In this document: positions 22,056 through 28,863 of the stretch, in pieces
Numbering within the stretch: the stretch's first letter is position 1
How the letters are laid out: the number at the start of each line of letters is the position of its first letter
DNA from: a virus
Reading direction: 5' to 3' (one strand)
Length of the DNA stretch: 35,742 nucleotides
Virus record (IMG/VR): IMGVR_UViG_3300042525_000913
Span: 1 to 35,742 of that record
The notes under the pieces: generated by a model
What the model saw: only the letters and a program-made list of their open reading frames with translations
Database searches by the model: none
What the model was told of the DNA's origin: nothing
Program-made: the position numbers and the translations under genes

Positions 22056-22581
22056 CAGCCTCACCCCCCTTGGTAAGGGGGGCAGGGGGGATCTCCGGCT
22101 CCGGCTTCTCCCCCGTCTTCCGCTCATACATGGCCTTCAGCGCCTCAATCACCTTGTTGGCATCGTAGGAACTCCGAAGCCAGTCCACCCGCTCTACCTT
22201 GGCCATGCGCTTCACAAAGGCATTCAGCCCTTGCTCGTAGCGGTTGCTCACCGCACCCACTTCGGCGCAGGCGATCCACAGCGCCCGAATCTTGTCGATC
22301 TGGGTTTTGGTGGCCGGATCCTTGTGGCGGGTCTTGGGGCTGAGCTTGCCGCCCTTGGCCGACCGCCCACCACTGGGTTTAAAGCCCAACTCTCGCAGCC
22401 GATCCATCACCCGGTTCAGTTCCGGTAGGCTCATCTCTGCACAGCTCTCCTTGCCCGTGGCACTGGCCAGCACCGTGCGGTAGTCGTCTTCGCTCAGGCC
22501 CAGTTGCCGCTTGGCAACGTGGATCAGCTTGATCGCCTGCTTGCGGTAGGGCGATAGGTCGTCATCAGTCAGTGGTTTCAT
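22048..22581 (-). CDS. Mu gp16-like regulatory protein (DUF1018)
   Basis: 177 residues, starting MKPLTDDDLSPYRKQAIKLI. DUF1018 features are all present: the N-terminal HVAKRQLGLSEDDYRTVLAS, the central RVMDRLRELGFKP, and TKTQIDKIRALWIACAEVGA. The C-terminus NKVIEALKAMYERKTGEKPE is also typical. These proteins sit near the end of the early region in Mu-like phages. Repeat B adds EIPPAPLTKGGEADG as a new C-terminal tail. Confidence 0.93.
   Translation of the reverse strand: MKPLTDDDLSPYRKQAIKLIHVAKRQLGLSEDDYRTVLASATGKESCAEMSLPELNRVMDRLRELGFKPSGGRSAKGGKLSPKTRHKDPATKTQIDKIRALWIACAEVGAVSNRYEQGLNAFVKRMAKVERVDWLRSSYDANKVIEALKAMYERKTGEKPEPEIPPAPLTKGGEADG
22062..22104. repeat. Dispersed repeat B copy at the gp16 C-terminus
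   Basis: It is read in frame as EIPPAPLTKGGEA on the minus strand. It forms the tail of the gp16-like protein and the overlap with the next gene. Confidence 0.85.
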
Positions 22582-22816
22582 TGCGGTTAAACCCCTTATA
22601 AAGCCCCCTTAAGGGGGTGAGAATGTAGCACTCTGCCAGCCGTGGGTTCAGCGTTCCAGCCCGGTACGCTTCCACCCAGCCGTCGAGTTTGTCGAGGCAG
22701 GTGGGCAGGTAAATCACTCCGCCCACCCGCAACGGCAGCGCCGCCGCCACCGCCTCCCGGTTCTCCGCCAGCCACGCCAGCGCCCGGTCAATCCGTTGGG
22801 GTAGGGGGTCGGTCAT
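22565..22816 (-). CDS. Early accessory protein, 83 aa
   Basis: It starts MTDPLPQRIDRALAWLAENR at ATG 22816, overlapping the previous gene by 29 nt, and it overlaps the gp16-like ATG by 17 nt. The protein is helical with a hydrophobic GGVIYLPTCLDKLDGWVEAY core. No family recognised; dense packing supports coding. Confidence 0.65.
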   Translation of the reverse strand: MTDPLPQRIDRALAWLAENREAVAAALPLRVGGVIYLPTCLDKLDGWVEAYRAGTLNPRLAECYILTPLRGLYKGFNRNETTD

Positions 22817-23114
22817 GGTGGATGCCAAGTAGGTTGTCCTGCTCTGCATTGAGCTTGTCGAACTGTTTTTCGATGGAGTCCAGGCGTTTTTGAATTGACC
22901 ACCACGCCTCTCCCCGCTCAGTCTTGCTGCTCTCTATGAGTGCCTTGGCCTCGGCTTGCAACTTTGCCCCTTTTAACTGGTTCCTCTCAAAATCGAGCTT
23001 CCGCCAGTCGATGCCGTTCAGTAGGCCAAAGCCGTACCGAGCGTCTAACAGATAGTCCACCAGCACTTCCTTGGGGTAGGTCATCAGCCGCCGCCGATCC
23101 TCATCCTGGCTCAT
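22788..23114 (-). CDS. Early accessory protein with coiled coil, 108 aa
   Basis: It starts MSQDEDRRRLMTYPKEVLVD; ATG overlaps the upstream stop (ATGA). A YLLDARYGFGLLNGIDW segment is followed by a long charged helix (FERNQLKGAKLQAEAKALIE ... SIQKRLDSIEKQFDKL). No family recognised. Confidence 0.7.
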   Translation of the reverse strand: MSQDEDRRRLMTYPKEVLVDYLLDARYGFGLLNGIDWRKLDFERNQLKGAKLQAEAKALIESSKTERGEAWWSIQKRLDSIEKQFDKLNAEQDNLLGIHHDRPPTPTD

Positions 23115-23485
23115 GACTCAATCTCCCAAATCGGCACCCACCGTTCCGCCTTGGGCATAGCGGGTTCCTGTCCCCCCTCTCCTCCCTGGGAGAGGGGGCT
23201 AGGGGGTGAGGGCGGCTGTCCCTCCTCAAACCGCTGCTCCAAATAGCCCCAATCCCCCTGGCGGATCTTGTTGCGGATGGCGTTGATGGCATCGCCCACC
23301 TCGGCGGGTAGGTCGTGCTTGCGCAGGAACTTGCGCGTCCCCATCACCAACTGGGGTTGAAAATCGTTGAACCCCGGCCCCGTCCACAGGTGGCCCAGGC
23401 CCACGCCCACCAGCTCCGGGTATTTGTGCCGCTGAAAGGCAGCGGCCTGTCGGTCAATCGGCTTGCCACAGTGAGGACAGTGCAT
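23111..23485 (-). CDS. Zinc-ribbon protein, 124 aa
   Basis: The N-terminal MHCPHCGKPIDRQAAAFQRH has one CxxC, half of a zinc ribbon. A basic middle region (MGTRKFLRKHDLPAEVGDAI) follows. Repeat A is read in frame as PPSPPSPLSQGGEG and separates the body from a short tail ending WVPIWEIES. Overlaps the next gene (ATGA). Function unknown. Confidence 0.75.
   Translation of the reverse strand: MHCPHCGKPIDRQAAAFQRHKYPELVGVGLGHLWTGPGFNDFQPQLVMGTRKFLRKHDLPAEVGDAINAIRNKIRQGDWGYLEQRFEEGQPPSPPSPLSQGGEGGQEPAMPKAERWVPIWEIES
23172..23212. repeat. Dispersed repeat A copy inside a zinc-ribbon gene
   Basis: It is read as QPPSPPSPLSQGGEGGQ near the C-terminus of the 124-residue protein. Confidence 0.85.
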
Positions 23486-23487
23486 AG

Positions 23488-23781
23488 CTAAAAATCGCTC
23501 CCGTCAAAGGTTTCGTTTTCGTCAGCCACAAACCGCCCCGCCTGCCGCCGCAACTGCACCAGCAGCCGCAGTTCGGTGGCCGCTTTCAGGGTGCTCAAAA
23601 TGGCCGCATTCAGATCGACCAGGATAGGGAGGTCGTCCAGCCCTAGCCCGTCTGCCATCGTTGATTCAATCCCCTCAAGGATGTTGCGCTCATGGGCAAT
23701 GGCCTGCTCCAGGGAAATCAGCCTATGCTTGCTCCGAAAAACGGCATCCTTCACCAGCGCGTCTAAGTTGTTCTCGTTCAT
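23488..23781 (-). CDS. Early accessory helical protein, 97 aa
   Basis: It starts MNENNLDALVKDAVFRSKHR at ATG 23781, 4 nt after the methylase stop. Entirely helical (HERNILEGIESTMADGLGLD ... TELRLLVQLRRQAGR). No family recognised. Confidence 0.7.
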   Translation of the reverse strand: MNENNLDALVKDAVFRSKHRLISLEQAIAHERNILEGIESTMADGLGLDDLPILVDLNAAILSTLKAATELRLLVQLRRQAGRFVADENETFDGSDF

Positions 23782-23785
23782 CGGT

Positions 23786-24808
23786 CTAGTCCTCAAGTAA
23801 CTTCCGCATCCAAAAATCGCCCAGGTGGGCAAAGGCATCCCAAAACGCGCCCTCATTGCGGCCCAGGTAAAACAGCGCCGAGGGGAACCGGGCCGCGTCG
23901 GCGTTGCCCTTAAAGGTCAGCCGTCCGCGAATTAGGCACACCGGAAAATCCCGTAGCTCATACCACCACTGGGTGTCGGTGTAGGCAGGCACCAGGTAGA
24001 TCGCCTCGGTCACGCTGCCCTCGCGATACTGGCGCAACAGCCACTCCGTCCAGCGGCCCAGCTCCCCCGTGGGGCTGTAGGGCGGATTGGCAAACACCCG
24101 CCCCCGCCACGTCCGCCGCAGGCCGTCATCCTCCCGCCGATAGTGAGCCGCCGCCTTCACGTTCGGCTCTCCAGGGTTGCAGCACGGGTCAAGATCCACC
24201 TCCCACAGACAGGCATAGACCGCCTCCAAGATGCGATCCGGCGTGTAGTGCTCGTTGTGGGCCTCTGGGTTATCCAACCGCTTCGGCCCTTCCGGTTCTT
24301 GGGCCTGGTGCATTGCTTCGCGAATGCACCCTACGGAATCGGGTTCCACCACCTCAGCATCAATCACCTCAATCTCCGGTGCAGGCGGCAACTGGGGCGC
24401 TTCCCTCGGTTCCGCCAAAAGCGCCAGCGCACCGCGAAGGCTCAAAAACGACACAGTGTCGTTTTTGGGGGCGGCGTCGGAATTGGCCAACACCACAGGC
24501 TCCAGCACCGCCCAATCCCGCGCAATCTGCATGTAGCGCTGGGCCTCGCGAGAGCTGCCCTCAAAGCACTCGGCCAAGGTGCGGCCCCAGTCGCCATGGC
24601 GGCATAGGCGCTTGGCCTCCAGCAACAGCCGCCCACAGTCGCGGGCATCAAAGAGCATGGTGCCCATCGCCTGCCGAATCGCCGAGTGCTTGGCGTTCGC
24701 CTGCTCTAGCCTGAACTCAACCGCCAAGTCCTCGTTAGTCTTGCCCTCCAAGCTCCCCGGCTGAATGTCCAGGATCTCGGCTAGCTCTCCTCCAAAAAAC
24801 TCACTCAC
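23786..24808 (-). CDS. Phage N6-adenine DNA methyltransferase with DUF3102-like N-domain
   Basis: 340 residues with a GTG start overlapping the upstream stop (GTGA). Residues ~30-105 resemble DUF3102 (FDARDCGRLLLEAKRLCRHG, DWGRTLAECF..SSREAQRYMQIA). Residues ~190-330 are a Dam-type phage methylase: EHYTPDRILEAVYACLWEVD, LDPCCNP and the catalytic FANPPYS (DPPY-like NPPY). The linker contains KNDTVSFL from palindrome E and VGCIREAMHQAQ from repeat C, both in frame. It probably protects phage DNA from restriction or marks it; it is the only clear DNA-modification gene here. Confidence 0.93.
   Translation of the reverse strand: MSEFFGGELAEILDIQPGSLEGKTNEDLAVEFRLEQANAKHSAIRQAMGTMLFDARDCGRLLLEAKRLCRHGDWGRTLAECFEGSSREAQRYMQIARDWAVLEPVVLANSDAAPKNDTVSFLSLRGALALLAEPREAPQLPPAPEIEVIDAEVVEPDSVGCIREAMHQAQEPEGPKRLDNPEAHNEHYTPDRILEAVYACLWEVDLDPCCNPGEPNVKAAAHYRREDDGLRRTWRGRVFANPPYSPTGELGRWTEWLLRQYREGSVTEAIYLVPAYTDTQWWYELRDFPVCLIRGRLTFKGNADAARFPSALFYLGRNEGAFWDAFAHLGDFWMRKLLED
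24307..24330. repeat. Dispersed repeat C inside the methylase gene
   Basis: GGTGCATTGCTTCGCGAATG... matches the copies at 19907 and 27398. It is read in frame as VGCIREAMHQ in the linker between the two domains. Confidence 0.88.
24443..24467. repeat. Palindrome E, copy 2
   Basis: 12-bp arms CAAAAACGACAC and GTGTCGTTTTTG surround one A. It is read as KNDTVSFL, the same frame as the copy in the gene at 7507-7950. Confidence 0.9.
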
Positions 24809-25014
24809 TTCAAAATCTCCCCAATCACTTCACGGTTGTCTCGGTCGTCCTTCACCCACTCCAGCCACACCCGCCGAGTCGTCTCTAGATGGGCCGCACT
24901 CACCCCCATGTCAACAGCGGCAATGATGTCGTCCTCCACCCGCCGCTCACTCAACCCGTCCGTCACATCCTCCACACACACGACATAAACAAATGGGAGC
25001 CGCCTTGCTGCCAT
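24805..25014 (-). CDS. Early accessory protein, 69 aa
   Basis: It starts MAARRLPFVYVVCVEDVTDG at ATG 25014 (GTG 25017 is also possible), coupled to both neighbours by 1-4 nt overlaps. Contains RRVEDDIIAAVDMGVSAAHL. No family recognised. Confidence 0.7.
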   Translation of the reverse strand: MAARRLPFVYVVCVEDVTDGLSERRVEDDIIAAVDMGVSAAHLETTRRVWLEWVKDDRDNREVIGEILK

Positions 25015-25337
25015 CACCCCGCCCTCCGCCGAGGCCGACGCAACCGCCCCTCCAGTTCCCCCTCTCCCCCCGGGGAGAGGGGGCTAGGGGGTGAGGGCTC
25101 CGAGGCCAGGGGTGTGGGGATCTCCAACTGCCGCCCCGTCAGGTAGTAGGGGTCAATCACCGCCAACAGGCTGGCCGTCTCCTGGGCATTCAGCAAAGCC
25201 GGGTTGTTGTTCGCCGTCCACCACAGCTTGCTGGAGCCATCGCTGCTCACATCCAATCCCCGCGCCGAATCCAGATTGATCCACCGATCCGGCTTCTCGC
25301 TCACCAACACCCAACCGTTCCGTCTGTTCAAGTCCAT
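25014..25337 (-). CDS. Early accessory protein with repeat-derived tail, 107 aa
   Basis: ATG 25337 (MDLNRRNGWVLVSEKPDRWI) has AAGGGA 8-10 nt upstream; GTG 25373 would add 12 residues. The body (GSSKLWWTANNNPALLNAQE, TASLLAVIDPYYL) looks like a small beta-rich domain with a helix. Repeat A adds EPSPPSPLSPGGEGELEG, followed by an Arg-rich end. No family recognised. Confidence 0.7.
   Translation of the reverse strand: MDLNRRNGWVLVSEKPDRWINLDSARGLDVSSDGSSKLWWTANNNPALLNAQETASLLAVIDPYYLTGRQLEIPTPLASEPSPPSPLSPGGEGELEGRLRRPRRRAG
25057..25098. repeat. Dispersed repeat A copy at a gene 3' end
   Basis: It encodes EPSPPSPLSPGGEGE at the C-terminus of the gene at 25014-25337. Confidence 0.85.
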
Positions 25338-25476
25338 CACCGTTGTTCCCTTCAATCTGTTTTCCGATCTCACTCAGCAGTTGCCACCAGGCCCTAGCGC
25401 AGTAGTCCTCCCAGCACCGCTGGCAGTACAACTCCAGATGCTCCGCAGGCTCGGCGGGGCAGTTCACACAGTTCAC
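25153..25476 (-). CDS. Small CxxC zinc-finger protein; frame continues into the next gene
   Basis: A GTG start at 25476 overlaps the upstream stop (GTGA). MNCVNCPAEPAEHLELYCQR, then CWEDYC, gives CxxC...CxxC, a likely zinc-binding site. After about residue 45 the frame continues for 60 residues in low-complexity Gly/Glu/Gln sequence. That part overlaps the gene at 25014-25337 in another frame and looks non-coding. The true protein may be only the first ~45 residues, with a lost stop codon. Confidence 0.6.
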   Translation of the reverse strand: MNCVNCPAEPAEHLELYCQRCWEDYCARAWWQLLSEIGKQIEGNNGDGLEQTERLGVGEREAGSVDQSGFGAGIGCEQRWLQQAVVDGEQQPGFAECPGDGQPVGGD

Positions 25477-26741
25477 GCCGCCACCTCCGGCTCCGGCTCC
25501 CCCTCTCCTTCTTGGGAGAGGGGGCTAGGGGGTGAGGGCTCCAACAACGCCATCGCATGGGCAATCGCCCGCAAGTCCTCCATCCGCGCCAACTGTTCAT
25601 TCCCAAGCCGCTCCATCTCTGTTTGGATGGCCGCAATCTGCCGTTGCAACTCCACCCGCCGCACCATCAGCGCCTCCATCGGGTCAACGGCCTGCCGTTC
25701 CAACACCGCAGACTGCGCCTCCAGTTCCGCATTGCGCCGCGCCGTCGCCGCCAGTTGCTCCTGCAACTCCCGAATCTGCCGCTCATAGTCCTCCCGCAAA
25801 TCCGCCTCCCGAAACTCCAGAGAAGCCACCTCCTCCTCAAGCTCCGTCGCACGATCAGTGCCGTTGGGCAGAACCCCCTCCGGTTCCCCCTCTCCCAGGG
25901 GGGAGAGTGGGCTAGGGGGTGAGGTCTCCAAGACCTTAGCCGCCGCCTCATCCCGCCGCCGCTTCTCCTCCTGCAAGGCCACCTTTACCCGCTCACGCTC
26001 CCCAGTGTGCCGATGGAAAAATCCCGTACTCAGCCCCGCCGCCTCGGCCACCCTCGTCTGCATCAAGTCGGCATCTTCCCAGTACGGGATCTGCTTGAGC
26101 ACCGCCGTCAGCGCCGCCTTACACGCCTCAGTTGTCCGAGTCTGCTTCCGTGCCATGGTCTCCATCTCCGTAGTAGTTGTGTTCTCATCAGCCTGGTAAT
26201 TGCCTCCCGACAGTGCCCGGCCCAGTTCCCCCTGGGAGAGGGGGCTAGGGGGTGAGGTCTCCGGGGCCGTGGGCTTCCCCGCCCACTCCCGCGCCGCCTC
26301 AATCTCCTCCCGCCGTTCCGCATCAAAGGCCGCTTGCCGTTCCCGTCGCAACCGCCGCGCCTCTAGTTCGTCCTCCGCCAGTTGCCCCGGTCGCCAGGTC
26401 GCCAAGTAGGGGTCAACCGTCACCGTCACCTGGCCCTGGGGCCGGGGAGGGAAGCTCGGCGGCTTGGGCGGCTTCAGGTGATACCGCACCTCCCAGTGGC
26501 TTGTCCCTTGCCCCGTCTCCACCCGGCAATCTGGGCTAGCCAGCAGCGGCCTCACAATCGAGTCAACCTTGCGGGCGGTGTGGTAGGCTTTGCCGTTCCC
26601 CTTTTTGGGCTGGATGGGCAGGTTGATCGCCGTGCAAAAGCTCGACAACTTCACCACCTCCCGCTGCTTCAGGTAGGCCAAAAAGCGATCCTGGATCTCC
26701 TGCTTCGTCAGCCGCAACGATTGAAAAACTGTCTGCCCCAC
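25473..26741 (-). CDS. DNA-binding/coiled-coil protein, likely fusion through repeats, 422 aa
   Basis: GTG start 26741. The N-terminal ~90 residues contain a helix-turn-helix-like region (LTKQEIQDRFLAYLKQREVV ... YHTARKVDSIVRPLLA). A charged helix and repeat A (PETSPPSPLSQGEL) follow. Then comes METMARKQTRTTEACKAALT, which carries its own ATG (26156/26165) with GGAGA upstream and resembles the start of DUF6262/TnpC-like proteins. A second repeat (SPPSPLSPLGEGEPEG) precedes a long coiled coil, and a third (EPSPPSPLSQEGEGE) forms the end. The best reading is two former genes joined in frame by repeat insertion. Confidence 0.75.
   Translation of the reverse strand: MGQTVFQSLRLTKQEIQDRFLAYLKQREVVKLSSFCTAINLPIQPKKGNGKAYHTARKVDSIVRPLLASPDCRVETGQGTSHWEVRYHLKPPKPPSFPPRPQGQVTVTVDPYLATWRPGQLAEDELEARRLRRERQAAFDAERREEIEAAREWAGKPTAPETSPPSPLSQGELGRALSGGNYQADENTTTTEMETMARKQTRTTEACKAALTAVLKQIPYWEDADLMQTRVAEAAGLSTGFFHRHTGERERVKVALQEEKRRRDEAAAKVLETSPPSPLSPLGEGEPEGVLPNGTDRATELEEEVASLEFREADLREDYERQIRELQEQLAATARRNAELEAQSAVLERQAVDPMEALMVRRVELQRQIAAIQTEMERLGNEQLARMEDLRAIAHAMALLEPSPPSPLSQEGEGEPEPEVAA
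25499..25540. repeat. Dispersed repeat A copy at a gene 3' end
   Basis: It encodes EPSPPSPLSQEGEGE, close to the C-terminus of the 422-residue protein. Confidence 0.85.
25885..25924. repeat. Dispersed repeat A copy inside the 422-aa gene
   Basis: A repeat A copy read in frame as SPPSPLSPLGEGEPEG, between the helix-turn-helix-like second half and the coiled coil. Confidence 0.82.
26226..26257. repeat. Dispersed repeat A copy at a likely gene-fusion point
   Basis: A shorter copy encoding PETSPPSPLSQGEL. It lies about 70 nt upstream of the internal ATG of the second half of the fused gene. Confidence 0.82.
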
Positions 26742-26743
26742 CG

Positions 26744-27265
26744 CTACACCCCCGCCTCGCCCAGGAACACCCAGCGAAACTCGCCGCTCTCGGCAAAGTG
26801 GCGCACCTGGTCAAACTCGGCCTGCGTCACCAGTTCCCAGTCGCTCACCTCCACCACCCAGTAGGTGCCGTCCTCGCCCTCGCGCTCCACCGCCCGCAGG
26901 CCCAACCGCACCGCACTCGGATGCAGGCGGCTGTGGCTCGTCAGACGCAGGTCGCTCGTAAAGGTCTCAATCAGGTTGATGGCGCTTTCCTTCTTCAGGG
27001 CCATCACGCCCACCACGCCCTGCTCATCCACAAAGGCCAGGTCGATCCAGGTTTGGTTAGGTCGGCCCCAGCGCTCCCCCGTCACCAATCGACGGTTAAA
27101 CAACTGGATGCTGATCGCCTTGCCAGCCCCAATCTCCCCCACCAAAAACTCGCCCACCTCGCCATCAAACCGATACTGCCGAGGCACCCCATCAAAGGTC
27201 AGCGCAGGCTGTTCCTCAATCGCCCAGGCAGGCACATTCGCTTCATTCAAAGGCTGCTTAAACAT
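26744..27265 (-). CDS. Early accessory protein, 173 aa
   Basis: It starts MFKQPLNEANVPAWAIEEQP. The protein is beta-rich: FLVGEIGAGKAISIQLFNRR, then RPNQTWIDLAFVDEQGVVGV, then GTYWVVEVSDWELVTQAEF. GEIGAGKA resembles a P-loop but the fit is weak and no Walker B is seen. It ends 2 nt before the 422-residue gene. No family recognised. Confidence 0.78.
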   Translation of the reverse strand: MFKQPLNEANVPAWAIEEQPALTFDGVPRQYRFDGEVGEFLVGEIGAGKAISIQLFNRRLVTGERWGRPNQTWIDLAFVDEQGVVGVMALKKESAINLIETFTSDLRLTSHSRLHPSAVRLGLRAVEREGEDGTYWVVEVSDWELVTQAEFDQVRHFAESGEFRWVFLGEAGV

Positions 27266-27547
27266 CGTCTAAATCCTCCATAAACATCTGGTCTTCTTTC
27301 ACTCACCCCCCTTCCCACGGGGGGCAGGGGGGGATCTCCATCTCCTGTCCCCCCTCTCCCCCCTGGGAGAGGGGGCTAGGGGGTGAGGTCTCCGGTAGGT
27401 GCATTGCTTCGCGAATGCACCCTACGGGTGAGGGCTCTACCGCCCCGATCCACGTCCGCTATCCATCGCGTCCTCCTCTCTGCTAAACAACGCTGTCCCT
27501 TCTCTTGCTCCCCTCTCCCAAGGGTGGGAGAGGGGCCGGGGCTGAGG
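27266..27547. repeat. Spacer filled by dispersed repeats B, A, C and an A variant
   Basis: Repeat B (27302-27340), repeat A (27348-27390), repeat C (27398-27421) and an A variant (27509-27547) sit one after another. Only the ~85 nt between C and the last A show no repeat similarity. No ORF is apparent. It is the densest repeat cluster in the window and splits the early operon. Confidence 0.85.
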
Positions 27548-27808
27548 TCAAAACCTAGGCAACCTCGGCTCCCGTCTGGGTCGGGTCGGCGGAGCACTCG
27601 CCGGGGTCGGCCACGGGGCAATCCGTTCCCGCACTGCCATCCCCGGCCTGCACCCCTCGATCACATCCAGGCAGGCCAACACCGTCTGGCACGTCACCAG
27701 GTTCGCCAACATCCGCTGGCGCACCTCCGCCCGCTCCACTGGCCCCATCCCCTCCAACTGCTCCAATAGCCCGTCGTGGCTGTCCCGCAATGCTGCTAAA
27801 TCGTCCAT
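27548..27808 (-). CDS. Early accessory protein, 86 aa
   Basis: It starts MDDLAALRDSHDGLLEQLEG at ATG 27808 and shows a clean helical body with MGPVERAEVRQRMLANLVTC and QTVLACLDVIEG. The Arg/Pro-rich end is REPRLPRF. It overlaps the C-terminal extension of the gene at 27555-28208 in another frame; this frame looks the more protein-like one over the overlap. Confidence 0.7.
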   Translation of the reverse strand: MDDLAALRDSHDGLLEQLEGMGPVERAEVRQRMLANLVTCQTVLACLDVIEGCRPGMAVRERIAPWPTPASAPPTRPRREPRLPRF

Positions 27809-28208
27809 TCCACTCGCTCCGTTCAACCGGGGTTAAATCACACAGTTCCAACAGCACCATCGTTTCCGTCAGCAGTTGCCGCAGGTTTTGCCGCGCCACC
27901 TGGATGCTGTATCCCGGCACCGCCTGCATCGCCCTGGCCGTCGCCTCGGTGGTCATCGCATCCCGCGCCTCGGCCACCAACGCCTCCACGCGCTCAAAGA
28001 TGTCGTCCACCTGCTCCAGTTGCTCATCGCTCCAGTTCCACGTATCCACCGTCATTCCTCCAAAAAAGGGTTTGTCTTCTCTCCTGTCCCCCCTCTCCCC
28101 GTGGGAGAGGGGGCTAGGGGGTGAGGTCTCCGAAGGCAACTGGGCAGGCAGCCAATCGCCATCGCACCCCGCCAACCCCAGCACCACGGCCAACACCAAC
28201 CAACGCAC
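27555..28208 (-). CDS. Lipoprotein-like leader fused by repeat A to a helical protein
   Basis: A GTG at 28208 follows the upstream stop by 1 nt and has GGAGG about 6 nt upstream. It begins MRWLVLAVVLGLAGC, a lipoprotein signal with lipobox LAGC. A Pro-rich stretch containing repeat A (ETSPPSPLSHGERG) leads into MTVDTWNWSDEQLEQVDDIF. That part has its own ATG (28055) and Shine-Dalgarno (GGAGGA), so it was probably a separate gene. The last ~80 residues (from about 27810) are Gly-rich, overlap the 86-residue gene and look like a non-native extension. A repeat-mediated join is likely. Confidence 0.65.
   Translation of the reverse strand: MRWLVLAVVLGLAGCDGDWLPAQLPSETSPPSPLSHGERGDRREDKPFFGGMTVDTWNWSDEQLEQVDDIFERVEALVAEARDAMTTEATARAMQAVPGYSIQVARQNLRQLLTETMVLLELCDLTPVERSEWNGRFSSIAGQPRRAIGAVGGDGASGAGGGAPADVGEPGDVPDGVGLPGCDRGVQAGDGSAGTDCPVADPGECSADPTQTGAEVA
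28087..28126. repeat. Dispersed repeat A copy at a gene-fusion point
   Basis: It encodes SETSPPSPLSHGERGD between the lipoprotein leader and the MTVDTWNW protein. Confidence 0.85.
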
Positions 28209-28209
28209 C

Positions 28210-28401
28210 TCACACCTCCACATCAAACTCAGCAATCACGGGCATCTCCTTCTGTCCTGCCACCTCCCGCTGCACCACAATCCGCAGCAGTTGTCGGCCT
28301 CCCTCCCGGCGAGGCGACACCATCACATGGCATCCCCAAAGCCCCGCCAAATGCACCGCCATGCCATAGAAAAAAACCTGCCAAAGCCGTGGTGCGCTCA
28401 T
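28210..28401 (-). CDS. Small membrane protein, 63 aa
   Basis: It starts MSAPRLWQVFFYGMAVHLAG at ATG 28401, which overlaps the upstream stop (ATGA). One transmembrane helix is followed by a soluble tail (RQLLRIVVQREVAGQKEMPV). Its stop is 1 nt before the lipoprotein GTG. Inner-membrane protein plus lipoprotein is the layout of spanin pairs, but no coiled coil is present, so this is only a suggestion. Confidence 0.65.
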   Translation of the reverse strand: MSAPRLWQVFFYGMAVHLAGLWGCHVMVSPRREGGRQLLRIVVQREVAGQKEMPVIAEFDVEV

Positions 28402-28733
28402 GCCGCCACCCCAGCCCGTGCCGCCTTTTCCTCCCGCTCCAGCCGCTCCAGGCGCATCCGCCACTCATGCCGCGCCGCCACCAACTGGCCATGCACATCG
28501 GTGCTGTCCAGCCATTCCCGCGCCGCCGCCATCGCCCCCAGTCGCTTGACCTGGGCCGCACACAGATCAGCCCCCAAGTCCAGCCCCGCCTGTAGCTCCG
28601 GCTCACTGGCCAGCTTCCCCGCCCAGGCCAGCAGCTCCTCGGCCATCCGCAGGTAGTGCAACTGCCACGCCTTCAACGTCTCCACGTCCTTCAGGCCCAG
28701 CCGCAACTCACTCTCCAAAAACTCCAACGCCAT
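28398..28733 (-). CDS. Early accessory helical protein, 111 aa
   Basis: It starts MALEFLESELRLGLKDVETL at ATG 28733. Almost fully helical, with a long charged C-terminal helix (AARHEWRMRLERLEREEKAA). It lies 130 nt after the Cys/HTH gene. No family recognised. Confidence 0.7.
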   Translation of the reverse strand: MALEFLESELRLGLKDVETLKAWQLHYLRMAEELLAWAGKLASEPELQAGLDLGADLCAAQVKRLGAMAAAREWLDSTDVHGQLVAARHEWRMRLERLEREEKAARAGVAA

Positions 28734-28863
28734 CGTGTTTCTCCGTTGTGTTTGCAAAAAGAACGCACGATCCCACCAGCCCCAAGGGCCGCTTTTCCCG
28801 TGCCAGTTGTCGTCATCTCGTAGGGGCGGGGTCTCCCCGCCCTCCCCATCTACGCGCTAGCCG

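Noticed and set aside
26744-27265. P-loop ATPase from GEIGAGKA
   Set aside because: The sequence lacks the final Thr/Ser context of a good Walker A, and no Walker B follows; probably coincidental.
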